A stretch of 64,000 nt of DNA from Lederbergia galactosidilytica (GTDB taxonomy: Bacteria; Bacillota; Bacilli; Bacillales; Bacillaceae_C): NCBI RefSeq assembly GCF_017873565.1, contig NZ_JAGGKH010000001.1, forward strand, positions 372,001 through 436,000, in the 5' to 3' direction. The position numbers and the translations under genes were made by a program. Position 1 is the first letter of the stretch. Each line of letters begins with the position of its first letter. Shown one piece after another: positions 1-9,550 of this stretch. The notes under the pieces are model-generated. The model did no database searches and had not been told where the DNA came from. It worked only from the letters and a program-made list of their open reading frames with translations.

Positions 1-1026
1 TGGGTCACTGTAAGCTTGCCAACGTTTCAAAACATAGTCAGCCAATTCCGCTATTTGCTGACGGTTTTTTCCTCTTAAACGAATGACAGACATAGGCCAG
101 TGCACAATTCCCGCTTCTATCCCTTCATAGTCGTTAAAGGAAAAAGTGTATTCCATTTCTGCCTTTGCCATTGGAAAGATATGGTTTCCTCCTTGGAAGT
201 GGTCATGACTTAAGATTGAGCCACCAACAATTGGCAAATCAGCATTGGAACCAACAAAATAGTGGGGGAATTGTTCCACAAATGCTAATAAACGGTTAAA
301 ACCTCTCTTTGATATTTTCATAGGAACATGTTCACCGGAGAATACAATCGCATGCTCATTATAATAAACATATGGGGAAAACTGCAAATACCATCGTTCC
401 CCTTCCAAATCGACTGGGATTATGCGGTGATTTTGCCGCGCGGGATGGTCCACCCTACCTGAATAGCCCATGTTTTCTTTACATAATAAACATTTTGGAT
501 AACTGAATGTCTTTTTTGACTTTTCTGCTGAAATCGCAATCGGATCCTTTTCAGGCTTGGATAAATTAATCGTAATTTCCAAATCACCATAAGGGGTTGG
601 CGAAAACCAATGTTGATTTTTGGCAATTCGGTCTGTTCGGATATAATGAGAATCTTTTGCCATTTGATAAAAATATTCAGTTGCTTTTTGTGGCCCTTCT
701 TCTTTATAGATTGAGTAGAAGTTGTGGATAATGGTTGAAGGTCTTGCGATTAAAGTTCCCATTAATTTAGTATCTAATAAATCTCGAAAAGTAACCGTAT
801 TATGCTCTAATTTGCCATTTTCCGCTGCCCAATCCAAAATATTAGCCAATATATTGACCGGTGATTCCTCATTCAAATCCGCTTCTGTTGTTACTGATAA
901 ATCCCAATCCTCCAATTCTAAGGCCTGCAGTAACTGATTTCGTACAAAATCAATGTCCCATTTTTCAATCAGCTTTTTCTGTAAACCATATTGGATAAGC
1001 TGCTCTAATGCGGAATAGATATTCAT
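1..1026 (-). CDS. galT: UDP-glucose--hexose-1-phosphate uridylyltransferase, class II, 3' end cut by window edge
   Basis: Transfers UMP from UDP-glucose to galactose-1-phosphate, giving UDP-galactose and glucose-1-phosphate in the cytoplasmic Leloir pathway. Translating the minus strand from ATG 1026 gives 342 uninterrupted residues to the window edge; the Firmicute class II enzymes are roughly 500 residues, so about a third is missing. The segment with HDHFQGG at residues 274-280 is the catalytic His region of this family. A GAGGAGG ribosome site lies just upstream of the ATG. It sits downstream of galE and galK on the same strand, but a hairpin separates it from galE, so its expression may be partly uncoupled. 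Confidence 0.9.
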   Translation of the reverse strand, partial: MNIYSALEQLIQYGLQKKLIEKWDIDFVRNQLLQALELEDWDLSVTTEADLNEESPVNILANILDWAAENGKLEHNTVTFRDLLDTKLMGTLIARPSTIIHNFYSIYKEEGPQKATEYFYQMAKDSHYIRTDRIAKNQHWFSPTPYGDLEITINLSKPEKDPIAISAEKSKKTFSYPKCLLCKENMGYSGRVDHPARQNHRIIPVDLEGERWYLQFSPYVYYNEHAIVFSGEHVPMKISKRGFNRLLAFVEQFPHYFVGSNADLPIVGGSILSHDHFQGGNHIFPMAKAEMEYTFSFNDYEGIEAGIVHWPMSVIRLRGKNRQQIAELADYVLKRWQAYSDP

Positions 1027-1117
1027 TATGTTGCCTCCTCGTAATTCCTTCATTTCAAACTACGGTTAAGATCAAACCTCTTCCTATATGAAGTATGATT
1101 ACTTCTATCATTAAGAG

Positions 1118-1146
1118 GAATCAGGTGAAATGTTCTCACCTGATTC
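1118..1146 (-). terminator. Hairpin between galE and galT
   Basis: An 11-bp perfect inverted repeat (GAATCAGGTGA / TCACCTGATTC) with a 7-base loop lies 23 bases after the galE stop. There is no long T run, so it may act as a weak terminator or a processing/attenuation hairpin before galT. Confidence 0.6.
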
Positions 1147-1168
1147 TTAAATTTTGTTCATCAATCGT

Positions 1169-2158
1169 TTATTTATCATAGCCATTTGGATGTTGAACAA
1201 ACCAATCCCATGCACTTTGAATCATGGATTCTAACGACTCATGCTGTGGCTTCCACCCAAGCTCTTTTTTCGCTTTTTCAGAAGATGCAACAAGTTTAGC
1301 TGGATCACCGGCACGTCTAGGAGCAACAACAGCTGGAATTTCTTTTTCCGTCACTTTTCGCGCTGCTTCAATCACTTCTTTTACGCTAAAGCCATTTCCA
1401 TTTCCTAAATTATAAATGCCACTTTTTCCGGTTTTGCGTAATTTTTCGATGGCTAGAAGATGAGCATCTACAAGGTCCATAACATGAATATAATCCCGGA
1501 TACATGTGCCATCTGGTGTATCATAATCTTCACCGAAAATAGATATTTCCTTACGTTTTCCTAAAGCAACTTGCAAAATAATTGGAATCAAATGAGTCTC
1601 AGGGTCATGGTCTTCTCCAACGATACCATTTGGATGAGCGCCTGCTACGTTAAAGTAACGCAAGACAACATGGTGAATTCCATGAGCTTCTTCTGTCCAT
1701 TTCAACATTTTCTCTATTGCCAACTTTGTTTCACCATAAGGATTAGTTGGATCTGTAATCGCAGTTTCAGGAATCGGAATCTCTGTCGGCTCCCCAAAAA
1801 CCGCGGCTGTAGAGGAGAAAACAATTTTGTCAACCTCATGCTTTTTCATCGCTTGTAATAAGGAAAGCGCTCCGCCAACATTATTATCATAATACTCTAG
1901 CGGAATTTGTACACTTTCACCCACAAGTGAATTGGCTGCAAAATGCATGACAGCTTCAATTTCATTTTCCGTAAAAACTTTATCTAAAAAGGTCGTATCT
2001 CTTATATCCCCATTATAAAACTTAGCTCCATCAAGCAAAGCTTCTTTATGACCCTTCTGTAAATTATCAACTACAACGACTTCTTCATTCCGTGAAAGCA
2101 ATTCCGCCACCGCGTGACTTCCTATATATCCTGCACCACCACATACTAAAATCGCCAT
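1169..2158 (-). CDS. galE: UDP-glucose 4-epimerase
   Basis: Interconverts UDP-galactose and UDP-glucose with NAD, closing the Leloir cycle. The 329-residue protein is full length for the family. The N-terminal Rossmann motif GGAGYIGSH is at residues 7-15, and the SDR catalytic pair is YGETK (Tyr141, Lys145) after the Ser/Thr-rich SSTAAV strand. The start has an AGGAGGAG ribosome site. It follows galK on the same strand after about 215 bp and precedes galT, giving the order galK-galE-galT. UDP-galactose from this enzyme may also feed cell-surface polymer synthesis. Confidence 0.95.
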   Translation of the reverse strand: MAILVCGGAGYIGSHAVAELLSRNEEVVVVDNLQKGHKEALLDGAKFYNGDIRDTTFLDKVFTENEIEAVMHFAANSLVGESVQIPLEYYDNNVGGALSLLQAMKKHEVDKIVFSSTAAVFGEPTEIPIPETAITDPTNPYGETKLAIEKMLKWTEEAHGIHHVVLRYFNVAGAHPNGIVGEDHDPETHLIPIILQVALGKRKEISIFGEDYDTPDGTCIRDYIHVMDLVDAHLLAIEKLRKTGKSGIYNLGNGNGFSVKEVIEAARKVTEKEIPAVVAPRRAGDPAKLVASSEKAKKELGWKPQHESLESMIQSAWDWFVQHPNGYDK

Positions 2159-2374
2159 TTATTTCTCCTCCTCACTAAAGTGAAACTCACCAGTGTTTTC
2201 TCATCCCTCAAGCTAATACACCGCTTCCTAAGGCTTCGTCTGAGTGACCAATATTCTGTTGGCTTAAACCAATTGGGCTTTTAGGGGATAGTTGCCCCAC
2301 CTCTGTACTGCCTTGAAGTGGGAATTTTGCTGCTCTTAATGCGGGTAAAATTTATCGTTCTTCCAACAAAGGTA

Positions 2375-3544
2375 TCAACGTATTTCTTTAGCGCCATCCC
2401 CAATGGCAACAGTGTAGAAGTCTGCCTTAATTCCTGTTGCTTCTTCATAACTCGCCCCAACATTTTTAATGAATGTATCAAGATGAGTTTTCTTAACAAG
2501 ATTGATCGTACACCCGCCAAATCCTGCCCCGGTCATTCTTGCGCCTAAAGCATCTTCGTTCCAAGCGGCCTCCACGAGCGTGTCCAATTCATTTCCAGTC
2601 ACTTCATAATCATCACGTAATGAGAGATGGGAAGCACTCATTAATTTTCCAAAGGCCGCAAGATCACCTTCTTTTAATTTATCAACAGCTACTAAGGTCC
2701 GAGCATTTTCTGAAACAGCATGTTTTGCCCGTTTGCGATCTGTTTCATTGTCAATCAAATATTTGTTAGCTTCAAATTCATCTACGGTTAAATCCCCTAG
2801 AGATTGGATATCCAACTCTTTTTGCAGTTGCTTTAGAGCGCGCTCACATTCCGCACGACGCTCATTATATTTCGAGTCAGCTAAACCGCGGCTTTTATTA
2901 GTATTAGCAATGACTAAAGCATAATCCTCCAATTGGATAGGAGTATAATGATATTCAAGTGTCTGACAATCCAAAAGCATCGCATGGTCTTTCTTTCCCA
3001 TTCCACTTGCAAACTGGTCCATAATTCCGCAATTCACACCGACGAATTCATTTTCCGCCTTTTGTGAGTATTTCACCATATCGAGCATGTCAACTTGAAA
3101 ACCGAATAATTCATTTATCATAACAGATGTCACAAGTTCAAGAGATGCAGAAGATGAAAGACCAGCACCGTTCGGAATATTACCAAAATATAATACATCT
3201 AATCCACTTGTAAGTTTATGACCCGCTTTCTGGAAGACATCAATCACACCTTTTGGATAATTAACCCAATTATCACTTTCCTTATAAACAAGTTCATCCA
3301 AGTTCACTTCTACAATGCCTTTTTCAACAAAGTTCATTGAGTAAAATCTTATAAGGTGATCCTCTCTTGTTTTAACTAAAGCGGTTGTCCCAACATCTAA
3401 AGCACAAGGAAAAACATGGCCTCCATTATAATCTGTATGTTCTCCAATTAAATTAACTCGTCCTGGCGCAAAGAAAACGCGCACATTTTTGCTATCACCA
3501 TATATCTTTTCAAATTCCTGCTTTAACATCTCTAGATTTTCCAA
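2375..3544 (-). CDS. galK: Galactokinase
   Basis: Phosphorylates D-galactose to galactose-1-phosphate with ATP (GHMP kinase family). Family motifs are visible: the N-terminal signature GRVNLIGEHTDYNGG near residues 30-45, the ATP loop GAGLSSSASLE around residue 130, and a C-terminal MTGAGFGGC motif. I chose the TTG at 3544 because the SD-like GAGGTGA lies 5-6 bases before it; an upstream GTG at 3553 would overlap that site. It is the first gene of the gal operon, divergent from a ROK-family regulator that is a likely controller. Confidence 0.93.
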   Translation of the reverse strand: MENLEMLKQEFEKIYGDSKNVRVFFAPGRVNLIGEHTDYNGGHVFPCALDVGTTALVKTREDHLIRFYSMNFVEKGIVEVNLDELVYKESDNWVNYPKGVIDVFQKAGHKLTSGLDVLYFGNIPNGAGLSSSASLELVTSVMINELFGFQVDMLDMVKYSQKAENEFVGVNCGIMDQFASGMGKKDHAMLLDCQTLEYHYTPIQLEDYALVIANTNKSRGLADSKYNERRAECERALKQLQKELDIQSLGDLTVDEFEANKYLIDNETDRKRAKHAVSENARTLVAVDKLKEGDLAAFGKLMSASHLSLRDDYEVTGNELDTLVEAAWNEDALGARMTGAGFGGCTINLVKKTHLDTFIKNVGASYEEATGIKADFYTVAIGDGAKEIR

Positions 3545-3569
3545 AATGGTCACCTCTTTATTTTTTCGT

Positions 3570-3645
3570 GTTTGCTTTCCTGAAAACTTTATTAATTAAT
3601 TTAACTTACTTTATATGTTATTATAAAAATAATATTTTTGCAACG
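3570..3645. promoter_or_regulatory. AT-rich galK/regulator intergenic region with candidate operator
   Basis: The region between galK and the divergent ROK gene holds a very AT-rich stretch with a dyad around ATTAATTAAT. On the minus strand TTGCAA is followed 17 bases later by TAACAT, a possible sigma-A promoter for galK. ROK repressors of the XylR type bind AT-rich dyads, so this is the natural place for the operator. The assignment rests on position and composition only. Confidence 0.35.
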
Positions 3646-3758
3646 ACTAATTACTTCATGAAGCTAAAGAATTGAGCTAGATTACAATCAATCAACACGC
3701 TTAATTTTTATCGATTGATTTCTAGTATCTCCTAACATAGAAGAAAGGATTTGTCGCA

Positions 3759-4973
3759 ATGAAAAAAGGTAGCTTTAAATGGATGAAATCGTTAAATCGA
3801 ACGATTATTTTAAATAAAATTCGTACAGATGGTCCTATTTCTCGGGCCACCATTGCGAAACAAACAAAATTAACTCCTCCAACAGTGAGTAGTCTTGTGA
3901 ATGAATTAATTGCTTCAGGTCTAGTCATTGAAAGTGAGCAAGGCGAATCTGTCGGTGGCAGAAAGCCAACACTATTAGTAATTGATCAGGCTCACTATCA
4001 TATTATTGGCCTGGATGTTGGGACAATAATGATTCGAGCTGTGCTTGTAGATTTATCAGGGGCTATCATTGAAAAGGTAGAAGCTCCTATCCCTTTATCT
4101 ATTTCCAAAGATTCTTTACTTAAACTGATTGAAAATACGATCAACGAATTGGCTCATCAACATCAAGAAAAAGAGTTAATTGGCATCGGAATTGGTATGC
4201 ATGGAGTGGTGGATGTTGCATCGGGTATTAGTGTCTATGCACCTGGACTAAATTTGCATGAGATCCCTCTGAAAGATGAACTTGAAAGAAGATTTGACCT
4301 ACATGTCAAAGTAGATAATGATGTACGTGCAATGGCTTTTGGAGAATATTGGTTCTCAAATGGAAAAAATCATGACAATATGGCCGTACTTAATATAGGC
4401 CGTGGAGTCGGGGCTGGGATTATTCTAAATGGTAAGCTTTTTCATGGGGAACATGATCTTGCCGGGGAAATTGGCCATATGACGATTGATATTCATGGAA
4501 AACAATGCTCTTGTGGGAATCATGGATGTTGGGAAACTCTTATTTCTGGTCCAGCGATTGGCGTTGAGGCTGAACAACAGATTATTCAGGGCCGGGATTC
4601 GATTATAAGATCATTAGTAACAAACAATGACGAAAAATTAGATGGAAAGTTAGTGTATGAAGCAGCTCTGATGAAGGATCCATTAGCTCTGGAGATTCTG
4701 GAAAAGACGGGGGTCTATATTGGAATTGGCTTAACTAATCTAATTCATATTTTAAATCCAACTAAAATTATTATCGGTGGTGGAGTTGCCCAAGCTGAAC
4801 CATTTATTTTGCCCATGATTAAAGAAACAATCGCAAATAAAGCATTAACCGAGCAAGCTAAAGATACGGAAATCTTTTGTTCCAAACAAGGAATTTTCGC
4901 CACAGCGAATGGAGCAGCTGCCTTAGTATTAGGAGAAATATTTGAGGGAGAGTTTTCATTGGAAAACGAATAG
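3759..4973 (+). CDS. ROK-family transcriptional repressor (XylR/NagC type)
   Basis: The 404-residue protein has an N-terminal winged helix-turn-helix (about residues 10-75, with ISRATIAKQTKLTPPTVSSLV) followed by an actin-like ROK sugar-binding/kinase fold. It includes the conserved zinc motif with CSCGNHGCWE and the segment GRGVGAGI. Members of this family repress sugar catabolic genes until the sugar binds. It is divergent from galK, so control of galKET by galactose is the simplest inference; the sequence itself does not prove the ligand. The start ATG has an AGAAAGGA ribosome site. Confidence 0.85.
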   Translation: MKKGSFKWMKSLNRTIILNKIRTDGPISRATIAKQTKLTPPTVSSLVNELIASGLVIESEQGESVGGRKPTLLVIDQAHYHIIGLDVGTIMIRAVLVDLSGAIIEKVEAPIPLSISKDSLLKLIENTINELAHQHQEKELIGIGIGMHGVVDVASGISVYAPGLNLHEIPLKDELERRFDLHVKVDNDVRAMAFGEYWFSNGKNHDNMAVLNIGRGVGAGIILNGKLFHGEHDLAGEIGHMTIDIHGKQCSCGNHGCWETLISGPAIGVEAEQQIIQGRDSIIRSLVTNNDEKLDGKLVYEAALMKDPLALEILEKTGVYIGIGLTNLIHILNPTKIIIGGGVAQAEPFILPMIKETIANKALTEQAKDTEIFCSKQGIFATANGAAALVLGEIFEGEFSLENE

Positions 4974-5011
4974 AAACAATGATAGAGAGTAAAAGAAACG
5001 AAGGTAGACTT

Positions 5012-5168
5012 CAATCATGAAAGGAAGTAGCTTCGCTCACACCGCCTTATGTACAAGGGACAAAGCTTCAACCTTTTTCTGTTAAGGTTGTGAGCTTCCA
5101 CTTATGATTGTGTGTCGGTGGAAAAGGGCGGGGCTTCGCTGAACGTTTTCTATGCATAAGAATAATTC
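5012..5168 (+). repeat. Dispersed intergenic repeat, copy A (halves permuted)
   Basis: The segment 5012-5070 (containing TAGCTTCGCTCACACCGCCT) matches the second half of the repeat at 40924-41064. The segment 5116-5168 (GTGGAAAAGGGCGGGGCTTC onward) matches its first half. Here the order of the halves is swapped, as if two truncated units lay in tandem. It fills the gap between the ROK gene and the peptidase gene. Confidence 0.7.
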
Positions 5169-5293
5169 TATCCCTTTTTTATATACAGGATATTATTATC
5201 CGAATTAGGTCAGTAGTTTCCAAAACTTTCAGTCATGTTTTATAATCAGTACCATACATCTAATATGATGAATGTTTTTTGGAGGGAAGCCTT

Positions 5294-6475
5294 ATGAAAA
5301 TACAAGTTCGATCAGAAGATACGCTCGAATATTATGGACAATTATTTGCAGTTCCGCTTGTGCTTATCATTGATGCTAATTTAGATAGTAATCCGGAACA
5401 ACTCCAAGTAGGTCAAACAATATATATTCCCGGCTATAAAACGAGCACATATTCTATTCGTCACGGGGAGACAATAGCGGATCTCACAAATTTTTACCAA
5501 CTTGAAAAAGATGCTTTACTCCTTTTAAATCAAACAACCGACTTCGATAACCTTTCAACAGGTGAAGACATTCTTATTCCTTCACGAATCACCCATAATA
5601 TCGTTAATCCAAAAGCACATTATGATTATTCACAACTTCAATTAGACCTTAAAGCTCTAGTGGACTATTATCCATTTATTCAAAAACGTCAAGTTGGGGA
5701 TAGTGTCTTAAAAAAATCCTTAGATGAACTACAGATTGGAATGGGAGAAAGAAAAGTACAGATTAACGCCTCTTTCCATGCGAATGAATGGATCACAACT
5801 TGTATATTCATGCAGTTTTTAAATGATTATTTACGGGCACTCGTTGATAGAGATAAGATCAGCGGTGTTCAAGCCCTTACCCTTTACGAACAATCACAGC
5901 TTTTCGCTATTCCGATGGTAAATCCAGATGGTGTAGATCTTGTGTTAAACGGTCCACCTATTGATTTGCATCAACATTTAATTAGCTTAAATAAAGGCAA
6001 CATGGACTTTTCTGGATGGAAAGCGAATATTCGTGGAGTGGATTTGAATAAACAATTCCCTGCTAATTGGGAATTTGAAAAGAAACGAAAACCTTCGAAA
6101 CCTGGTCCACGTGATTTTCTAGGCTATACTCCGATTAGTGAACCGGAAACAAAAGCGATGGCTCAGCTAGCTTTACAAGATGACTATGATCGTCTTCTCT
6201 CTTTACACACACAAGGAAAAGAAATTTACTGGGGATATGAAGGATTGGAGCCTCCTGAATCAGCTATACTTGCTCAAGATTTTGCTGTAGCAAGTGGTTA
6301 TGAAGCTGTCCAATATGTTGATAGTTTTGTTGGTTACAAAGATTGGTTTATCCAAGAATTTCGCAAACCGGGTTTTACGATCGAATTAGGCATTGGCCAA
6401 AACCCGCTCCCGATATCACAATTTGATGAAATTTATGCAGACATGCAGCCACTGCTAGTAAGGGCATTAAGATAG
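5294..6475 (+). CDS. LysM-domain M14 carboxypeptidase (gamma-D-glutamyl-L-diamino acid endopeptidase-like)
   Basis: Predicted zinc peptidase that cuts muropeptides, most likely the gamma-D-Glu-diaminopimelate bond, during wall turnover. Two LysM peptidoglycan-binding modules occupy roughly residues 1-48 and 50-97; the M14 domain follows, with zinc ligands in FHANE and LHTQG and the catalytic Glu in FTIELGIG. The ATG at 5294 is preceded by GGAGGG at optimal spacing; a TTG at 5279 overlaps the upstream side of that site and is rejected. No signal peptide is seen, as in the sporulation-type enzyme of Lysinibacillus. It is a single gene ending at a strong terminator. Confidence 0.88.
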   Translation: MKIQVRSEDTLEYYGQLFAVPLVLIIDANLDSNPEQLQVGQTIYIPGYKTSTYSIRHGETIADLTNFYQLEKDALLLLNQTTDFDNLSTGEDILIPSRITHNIVNPKAHYDYSQLQLDLKALVDYYPFIQKRQVGDSVLKKSLDELQIGMGERKVQINASFHANEWITTCIFMQFLNDYLRALVDRDKISGVQALTLYEQSQLFAIPMVNPDGVDLVLNGPPIDLHQHLISLNKGNMDFSGWKANIRGVDLNKQFPANWEFEKKRKPSKPGPRDFLGYTPISEPETKAMAQLALQDDYDRLLSLHTQGKEIYWGYEGLEPPESAILAQDFAVASGYEAVQYVDSFVGYKDWFIQEFRKPGFTIELGIGQNPLPISQFDEIYADMQPLLVRALR

Positions 6476-6556
6476 GTACGGAGTGTTATAAGAGTGGCAC
6501 TCCACTCCAATCCACCCTTTAAATAAAAGGTGAAGGTTTTCCTTATCGAAGAAAAC

Positions 6557-6619
6557 AAAAAATCGCCCAATCTAGTAAATGTAGTTCCCATACAACATTT
6601 ACAGAGAGGGTGATTTTTT
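6557..6619. terminator. Bidirectional terminator between convergent genes
   Basis: A long hairpin with outer arms AAAAAATCGCCC / GGGTGATTTTTT and inner arms GTAAATGT / ACATTTAC lies between the plus-strand peptidase and minus-strand manA. Both flanks carry A/T runs, so it can serve both genes. Confidence 0.85.
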
Positions 6620-6672
6620 ATAAGCAATCAAATGATTACTAGTAAGCGACAAATCCTTTTGTGATAAGCCTA

Positions 6673-7620
6673 TTACACATGTGAAACAATCAGTTTAGCC
6701 CGTCCATCTAACTCAATAGCCTCTATTTCAGCAGGTAAAATAAAGTGGTCACCTTTTTGAATCGGATAAAATTTACCAGCAACCATCATATCTGCTTCAC
6801 CATCAATGACACTAACAAGTACAAATGGCTTCTCTTGAGCAAAAGTAGCTTTTCCATCAAGTTCCCATTTATAAACTGTGAAATACTCCGCTTCTACGAA
6901 AGTTGTAATTTCAGCTCCAGGAACTTTACTAATCGCTTCTTGAACATCAGCATTTTTATGTGGGATCGTTGCAACAGCAATCGATTGATCAATATGTAGT
7001 TCACGTGTCTTTCCATCTTGCCCAACACGGCCATAATCATATAAACGATACGTCGTATCTGAGCTTTGCTGTGTTTCAAGTACAAGTGTCCCTTCTCCTA
7101 AAGCATGAATTGTGCCACTTGGAACGTAGAAGAAATCCCCAGGTTTAATTTTCACGCGACGAAGCAATTGATCCCATTCATCTTTCTCAATCATACGCGC
7201 AAAGTCTTCTTTTGTTTTTGCTGTATGTCCATAAATGAGCTCTGCTCCCTCTTTACAATCAATAATATACCAGCATTCCGTTTTTCCAAGTTCACCATTT
7301 TCGTGCTCATTGGCATATTCATCATCTGGATGAACCTGTACAGATAAATCTGTATTCGCATCTAAAATTTTTGTTAAGAGTGGAAAAGCCTTTGTTGGAT
7401 GGTTTCCAAATAGTTCAGGTTGTTCTTCCCAAAGTTCAATCAATGTCTTCCCGGCGAACGGACCATTTTTAACAATAGAAGGGCCATTTGGATGGGCCGA
7501 AATAGCCCAGCACTCTCCTGTATGGTTAGAAGGGATATCATAACCAAATTGTGTTTTGAGAGCCGTACCTCCCCAAATTCTTTCCTGAAAAACAGGCTGT
7601 AAAAATAACGGTTCCATCAT
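6673..7620 (-). CDS. manA: Mannose-6-phosphate isomerase, class I
   Basis: Zinc enzyme interconverting mannose-6-phosphate and fructose-6-phosphate. The 315-residue length and the metal ligands match the short Bacillus type: Gln95 and His97 in SVQVHPDD, Glu115 in KTECWY and His172 in GTIHALGEGT. The start is preceded by GAAAGGA. It follows the VanZ-like gene by only four bases, so the MFS permease, VanZ-like protein and ManA form one transcription unit ending at the terminator near 6.6 kb. Its substrate link to the permease is not clear from sequence. Confidence 0.95.
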   Translation of the reverse strand: MMEPLFLQPVFQERIWGGTALKTQFGYDIPSNHTGECWAISAHPNGPSIVKNGPFAGKTLIELWEEQPELFGNHPTKAFPLLTKILDANTDLSVQVHPDDEYANEHENGELGKTECWYIIDCKEGAELIYGHTAKTKEDFARMIEKDEWDQLLRRVKIKPGDFFYVPSGTIHALGEGTLVLETQQSSDTTYRLYDYGRVGQDGKTRELHIDQSIAVATIPHKNADVQEAISKVPGAEITTFVEAEYFTVYKWELDGKATFAQEKPFVLVSVIDGEADMMVAGKFYPIQKGDHFILPAEIEAIELDGRAKLIVSHV

Positions 7621-7624
7621 GCTG

Positions 7625-8038
7625 TCATCCTTTCTTTCGTCTCACTACATATTTTTGCAAAAATTGAAGAGCCAATAAGGCGAGTAATGCACCAAGCGAA
7701 TCCAAGCCAACATCCCAAAATGATCCTGTTCTATTAGGAATGAATGCTTGGTGAAGTTCATCTGTTGCCGCATAAATCGTTGTAATGATCCATGCCCGTA
7801 AGAATCTATTTTTCTCAAAACTATTGTAGAATAAAATGGCGAGAAAGCCAAATGCTGTCAAGTGAACTATTTTCCGAAATAGAAAATTTACATTCGCTGC
7901 TACTTCCTCTGATAAAGGAAGAAACTGTAAAATTAGCAATTTTGTATGCCCACCTGTTGATACTGGTAAAGCTGTTGTTACGAAGATTGCAATACAAACT
8001 AGAAGAGCGGCTCCAAGCCAAATATATTTCCTTTTCAT
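7625..8038 (-). CDS. VanZ-like family membrane protein
   Basis: A 137-residue integral membrane protein with about four hydrophobic helices: an N-terminal LGAALLVCIAIFVTTALP helix, a helix near 55-75, and two at 85-130. The VanZ-like core includes the pattern KIVHLTAFGFLAILFYNSF and the DELHQAFIPNRTGSFWDVGLD segment typical of the family. Family function is poorly defined; the founding member gives low-level teicoplanin resistance. Its ATG overlaps the stop of the upstream MFS gene (ATGA), showing translational coupling. Confidence 0.82.
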   Translation of the reverse strand: MKRKYIWLGAALLVCIAIFVTTALPVSTGGHTKLLILQFLPLSEEVAANVNFLFRKIVHLTAFGFLAILFYNSFEKNRFLRAWIITTIYAATDELHQAFIPNRTGSFWDVGLDSLGALLALLALQFLQKYVVRRKKG

Positions 8039-9201
8039 ATACTAATTCCTTTGACTACTGTTTTTTCCTTCAAATGAAAGAAAATTAATCCAATACTACC
8101 CATTAAAGCGAATACAGCCATTATGTAGTATAATGCTGAACCACCAAATGTGTCAAAAACAATCCCGCCAGCCAATGAACCAATAATTCCTGTCATCCCA
8201 AAGACAACGAGCATAAAAGCCATATGACCAGTAGCTTGCATCTCCTCAGGCACTAACTTATATAAGTATTCAATCGCCCCCATAAATAAGATTGCATAGC
8301 ATACTCCATGTAATACTTGGATCGCTAATAAAAACAGAGGGTCTGAAATATATCCAACAATCAGCCAGCGAATGAAATAAAGAAAACCTGCAAGTATCAC
8401 ATAATGAATCGGTTTCTGTGGGCGAAACCAGATCGCACTTGTGTAAAACATGATGGCCTCACTCAAAACGCCAATAAACCATAGCCACCCTACTAATGTC
8501 TCGTCTCCCCCTATATCTATTAAATATAAACTAATATAATTATCGTTTATTCGATGTGTAAGGGCTAGAAAAGAAGTGACCGCAAAGAAAAATAATAAAG
8601 TTGGACTGCGGAAAAATTTCCCCATTGCTCTCAGATTGATTTTCTTTGTCCCTGTTGGCGCATCTGTAAGCCTAGTTGCCAGGATAAAAGCGAGGATTGC
8701 AAATAGTAACACAGGATAAAGTAAATATTGAATCCCAAGCTTTGCAAAGAAAAAACCACTTACTAATGTAATAAAAGCGAATCCCCAAGCAGCCCATGAT
8801 CGAAGTGTACCAAAAGACAATTGGTGTTCGGTCGCTATCCGCTTCGTCAAATTTTCAGATAGTGGAAAAACCGATGTATAAAAAAGATAGAAAAAGGATG
8901 CAGCCACAAAAATCCAAGTCAAAGTAGATACTTGAAATATCCAGATAATGCCTATTATGCTTCCAACTAATACGAACATAATTAGCTTTTTAACGGTTTG
9001 GAATTTATCACTTAATATTCCCCATAATGGTTGTCCTAAAAGACCAACTGCCCCTCCCAAAGCCAAAACGCTACCAATTTCTGAAGTAGTCAACCCCATG
9101 TATTTAAAATAGATAGGATAATAACTGACAACAAAAGTATTAATTGAGCCCATCATAAATAAATATAACTTCAAAGTCCATTGAAATTGGTTCATCCCCA
9201 T
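8035..9201 (-). CDS. MFS transporter (MFS_1-like / LacY-PPP type)
   Basis: A multi-helix permease of about 388 residues with the major-facilitator architecture, including the loop motif GILSDKF between helices 2 and 3 and charged PxEM-type sequence in the C-terminal half. Members of this branch carry sugars, nucleosides or phenylpropanoids by proton symport. I chose ATG 9201, seven bases after an AAGGAAG ribosome site; the open frame extends 13 codons further without a better site. It is translationally coupled to the VanZ-like gene and co-transcribed with manA, so a hexose-related substrate is possible but unproven. Confidence 0.8.
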   Translation of the reverse strand: MGMNQFQWTLKLYLFMMGSINTFVVSYYPIYFKYMGLTTSEIGSVLALGGAVGLLGQPLWGILSDKFQTVKKLIMFVLVGSIIGIIWIFQVSTLTWIFVAASFFYLFYTSVFPLSENLTKRIATEHQLSFGTLRSWAAWGFAFITLVSGFFFAKLGIQYLLYPVLLFAILAFILATRLTDAPTGTKKINLRAMGKFFRSPTLLFFFAVTSFLALTHRINDNYISLYLIDIGGDETLVGWLWFIGVLSEAIMFYTSAIWFRPQKPIHYVILAGFLYFIRWLIVGYISDPLFLLAIQVLHGVCYAILFMGAIEYLYKLVPEEMQATGHMAFMLVVFGMTGIIGSLAGGIVFDTFGGSALYYIMAVFALMGSIGLIFFHLKEKTVVKGISI

Positions 9202-9272
9202 AATTCTTCTTCCTTTAAAAATGAAATAGATTGCATACAAAACATTGTTGAGATGAATTTTACAACCTAAGC

Positions 9273-9413
9273 AGGGAAATGTATGAAGCAGTGTCCGTTG
9301 AAGTTAAGGCTGTGCAAGCGTAGCAACTTGGTTTCATGACCGGATGTATTTCCCATTTTTACTCATTATGTGATGAATAGAAATCCTTTAGCGTAGCTCC
9401 GCCCCTTTTCCAC
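9273..9413 (-). repeat. Dispersed intergenic repeat, copy B
   Basis: The reverse complement of this stretch aligns over its length with 40924-41064. Shared blocks include GGAAAAGGGGC, CTATTCAT, CATAATGAGTAAAA and a closing region with ACGCT/CGCT, GCCTTA and GACAC. It occupies the gap between the MFS and GDSL genes. Confidence 0.7.
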
Positions 9414-9448
9414 AGAAAAAAGCAGGGACCACCTATATACCTCTTTTC

Positions 9449-9481
9449 TCTCAATCCAACTAAATCATTCCCAGATTGAGA
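9449..9481 (-). terminator. Hairpin downstream of the GDSL esterase gene
   Basis: An 8-bp perfect inverted repeat TCTCAATC / GATTGAGA lies about 70 bases beyond the GDSL stop. It is a possible terminator or transcript-end stabiliser, without an obvious T tract. Confidence 0.35.
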
Positions 9482-9550
9482 CATTAGGATAGCCCCTCCC
9501 TTATTCACTAATGACAATTAATATCAATCTTCTTCTCTCAATCCCACTAC

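Noticed and set aside
2281-2520. 79-residue open frame overlapping the galK 3' end
   Set aside because: It lies in another frame inside galK on the same strand, has no ribosome site, and galK is clearly the real gene.
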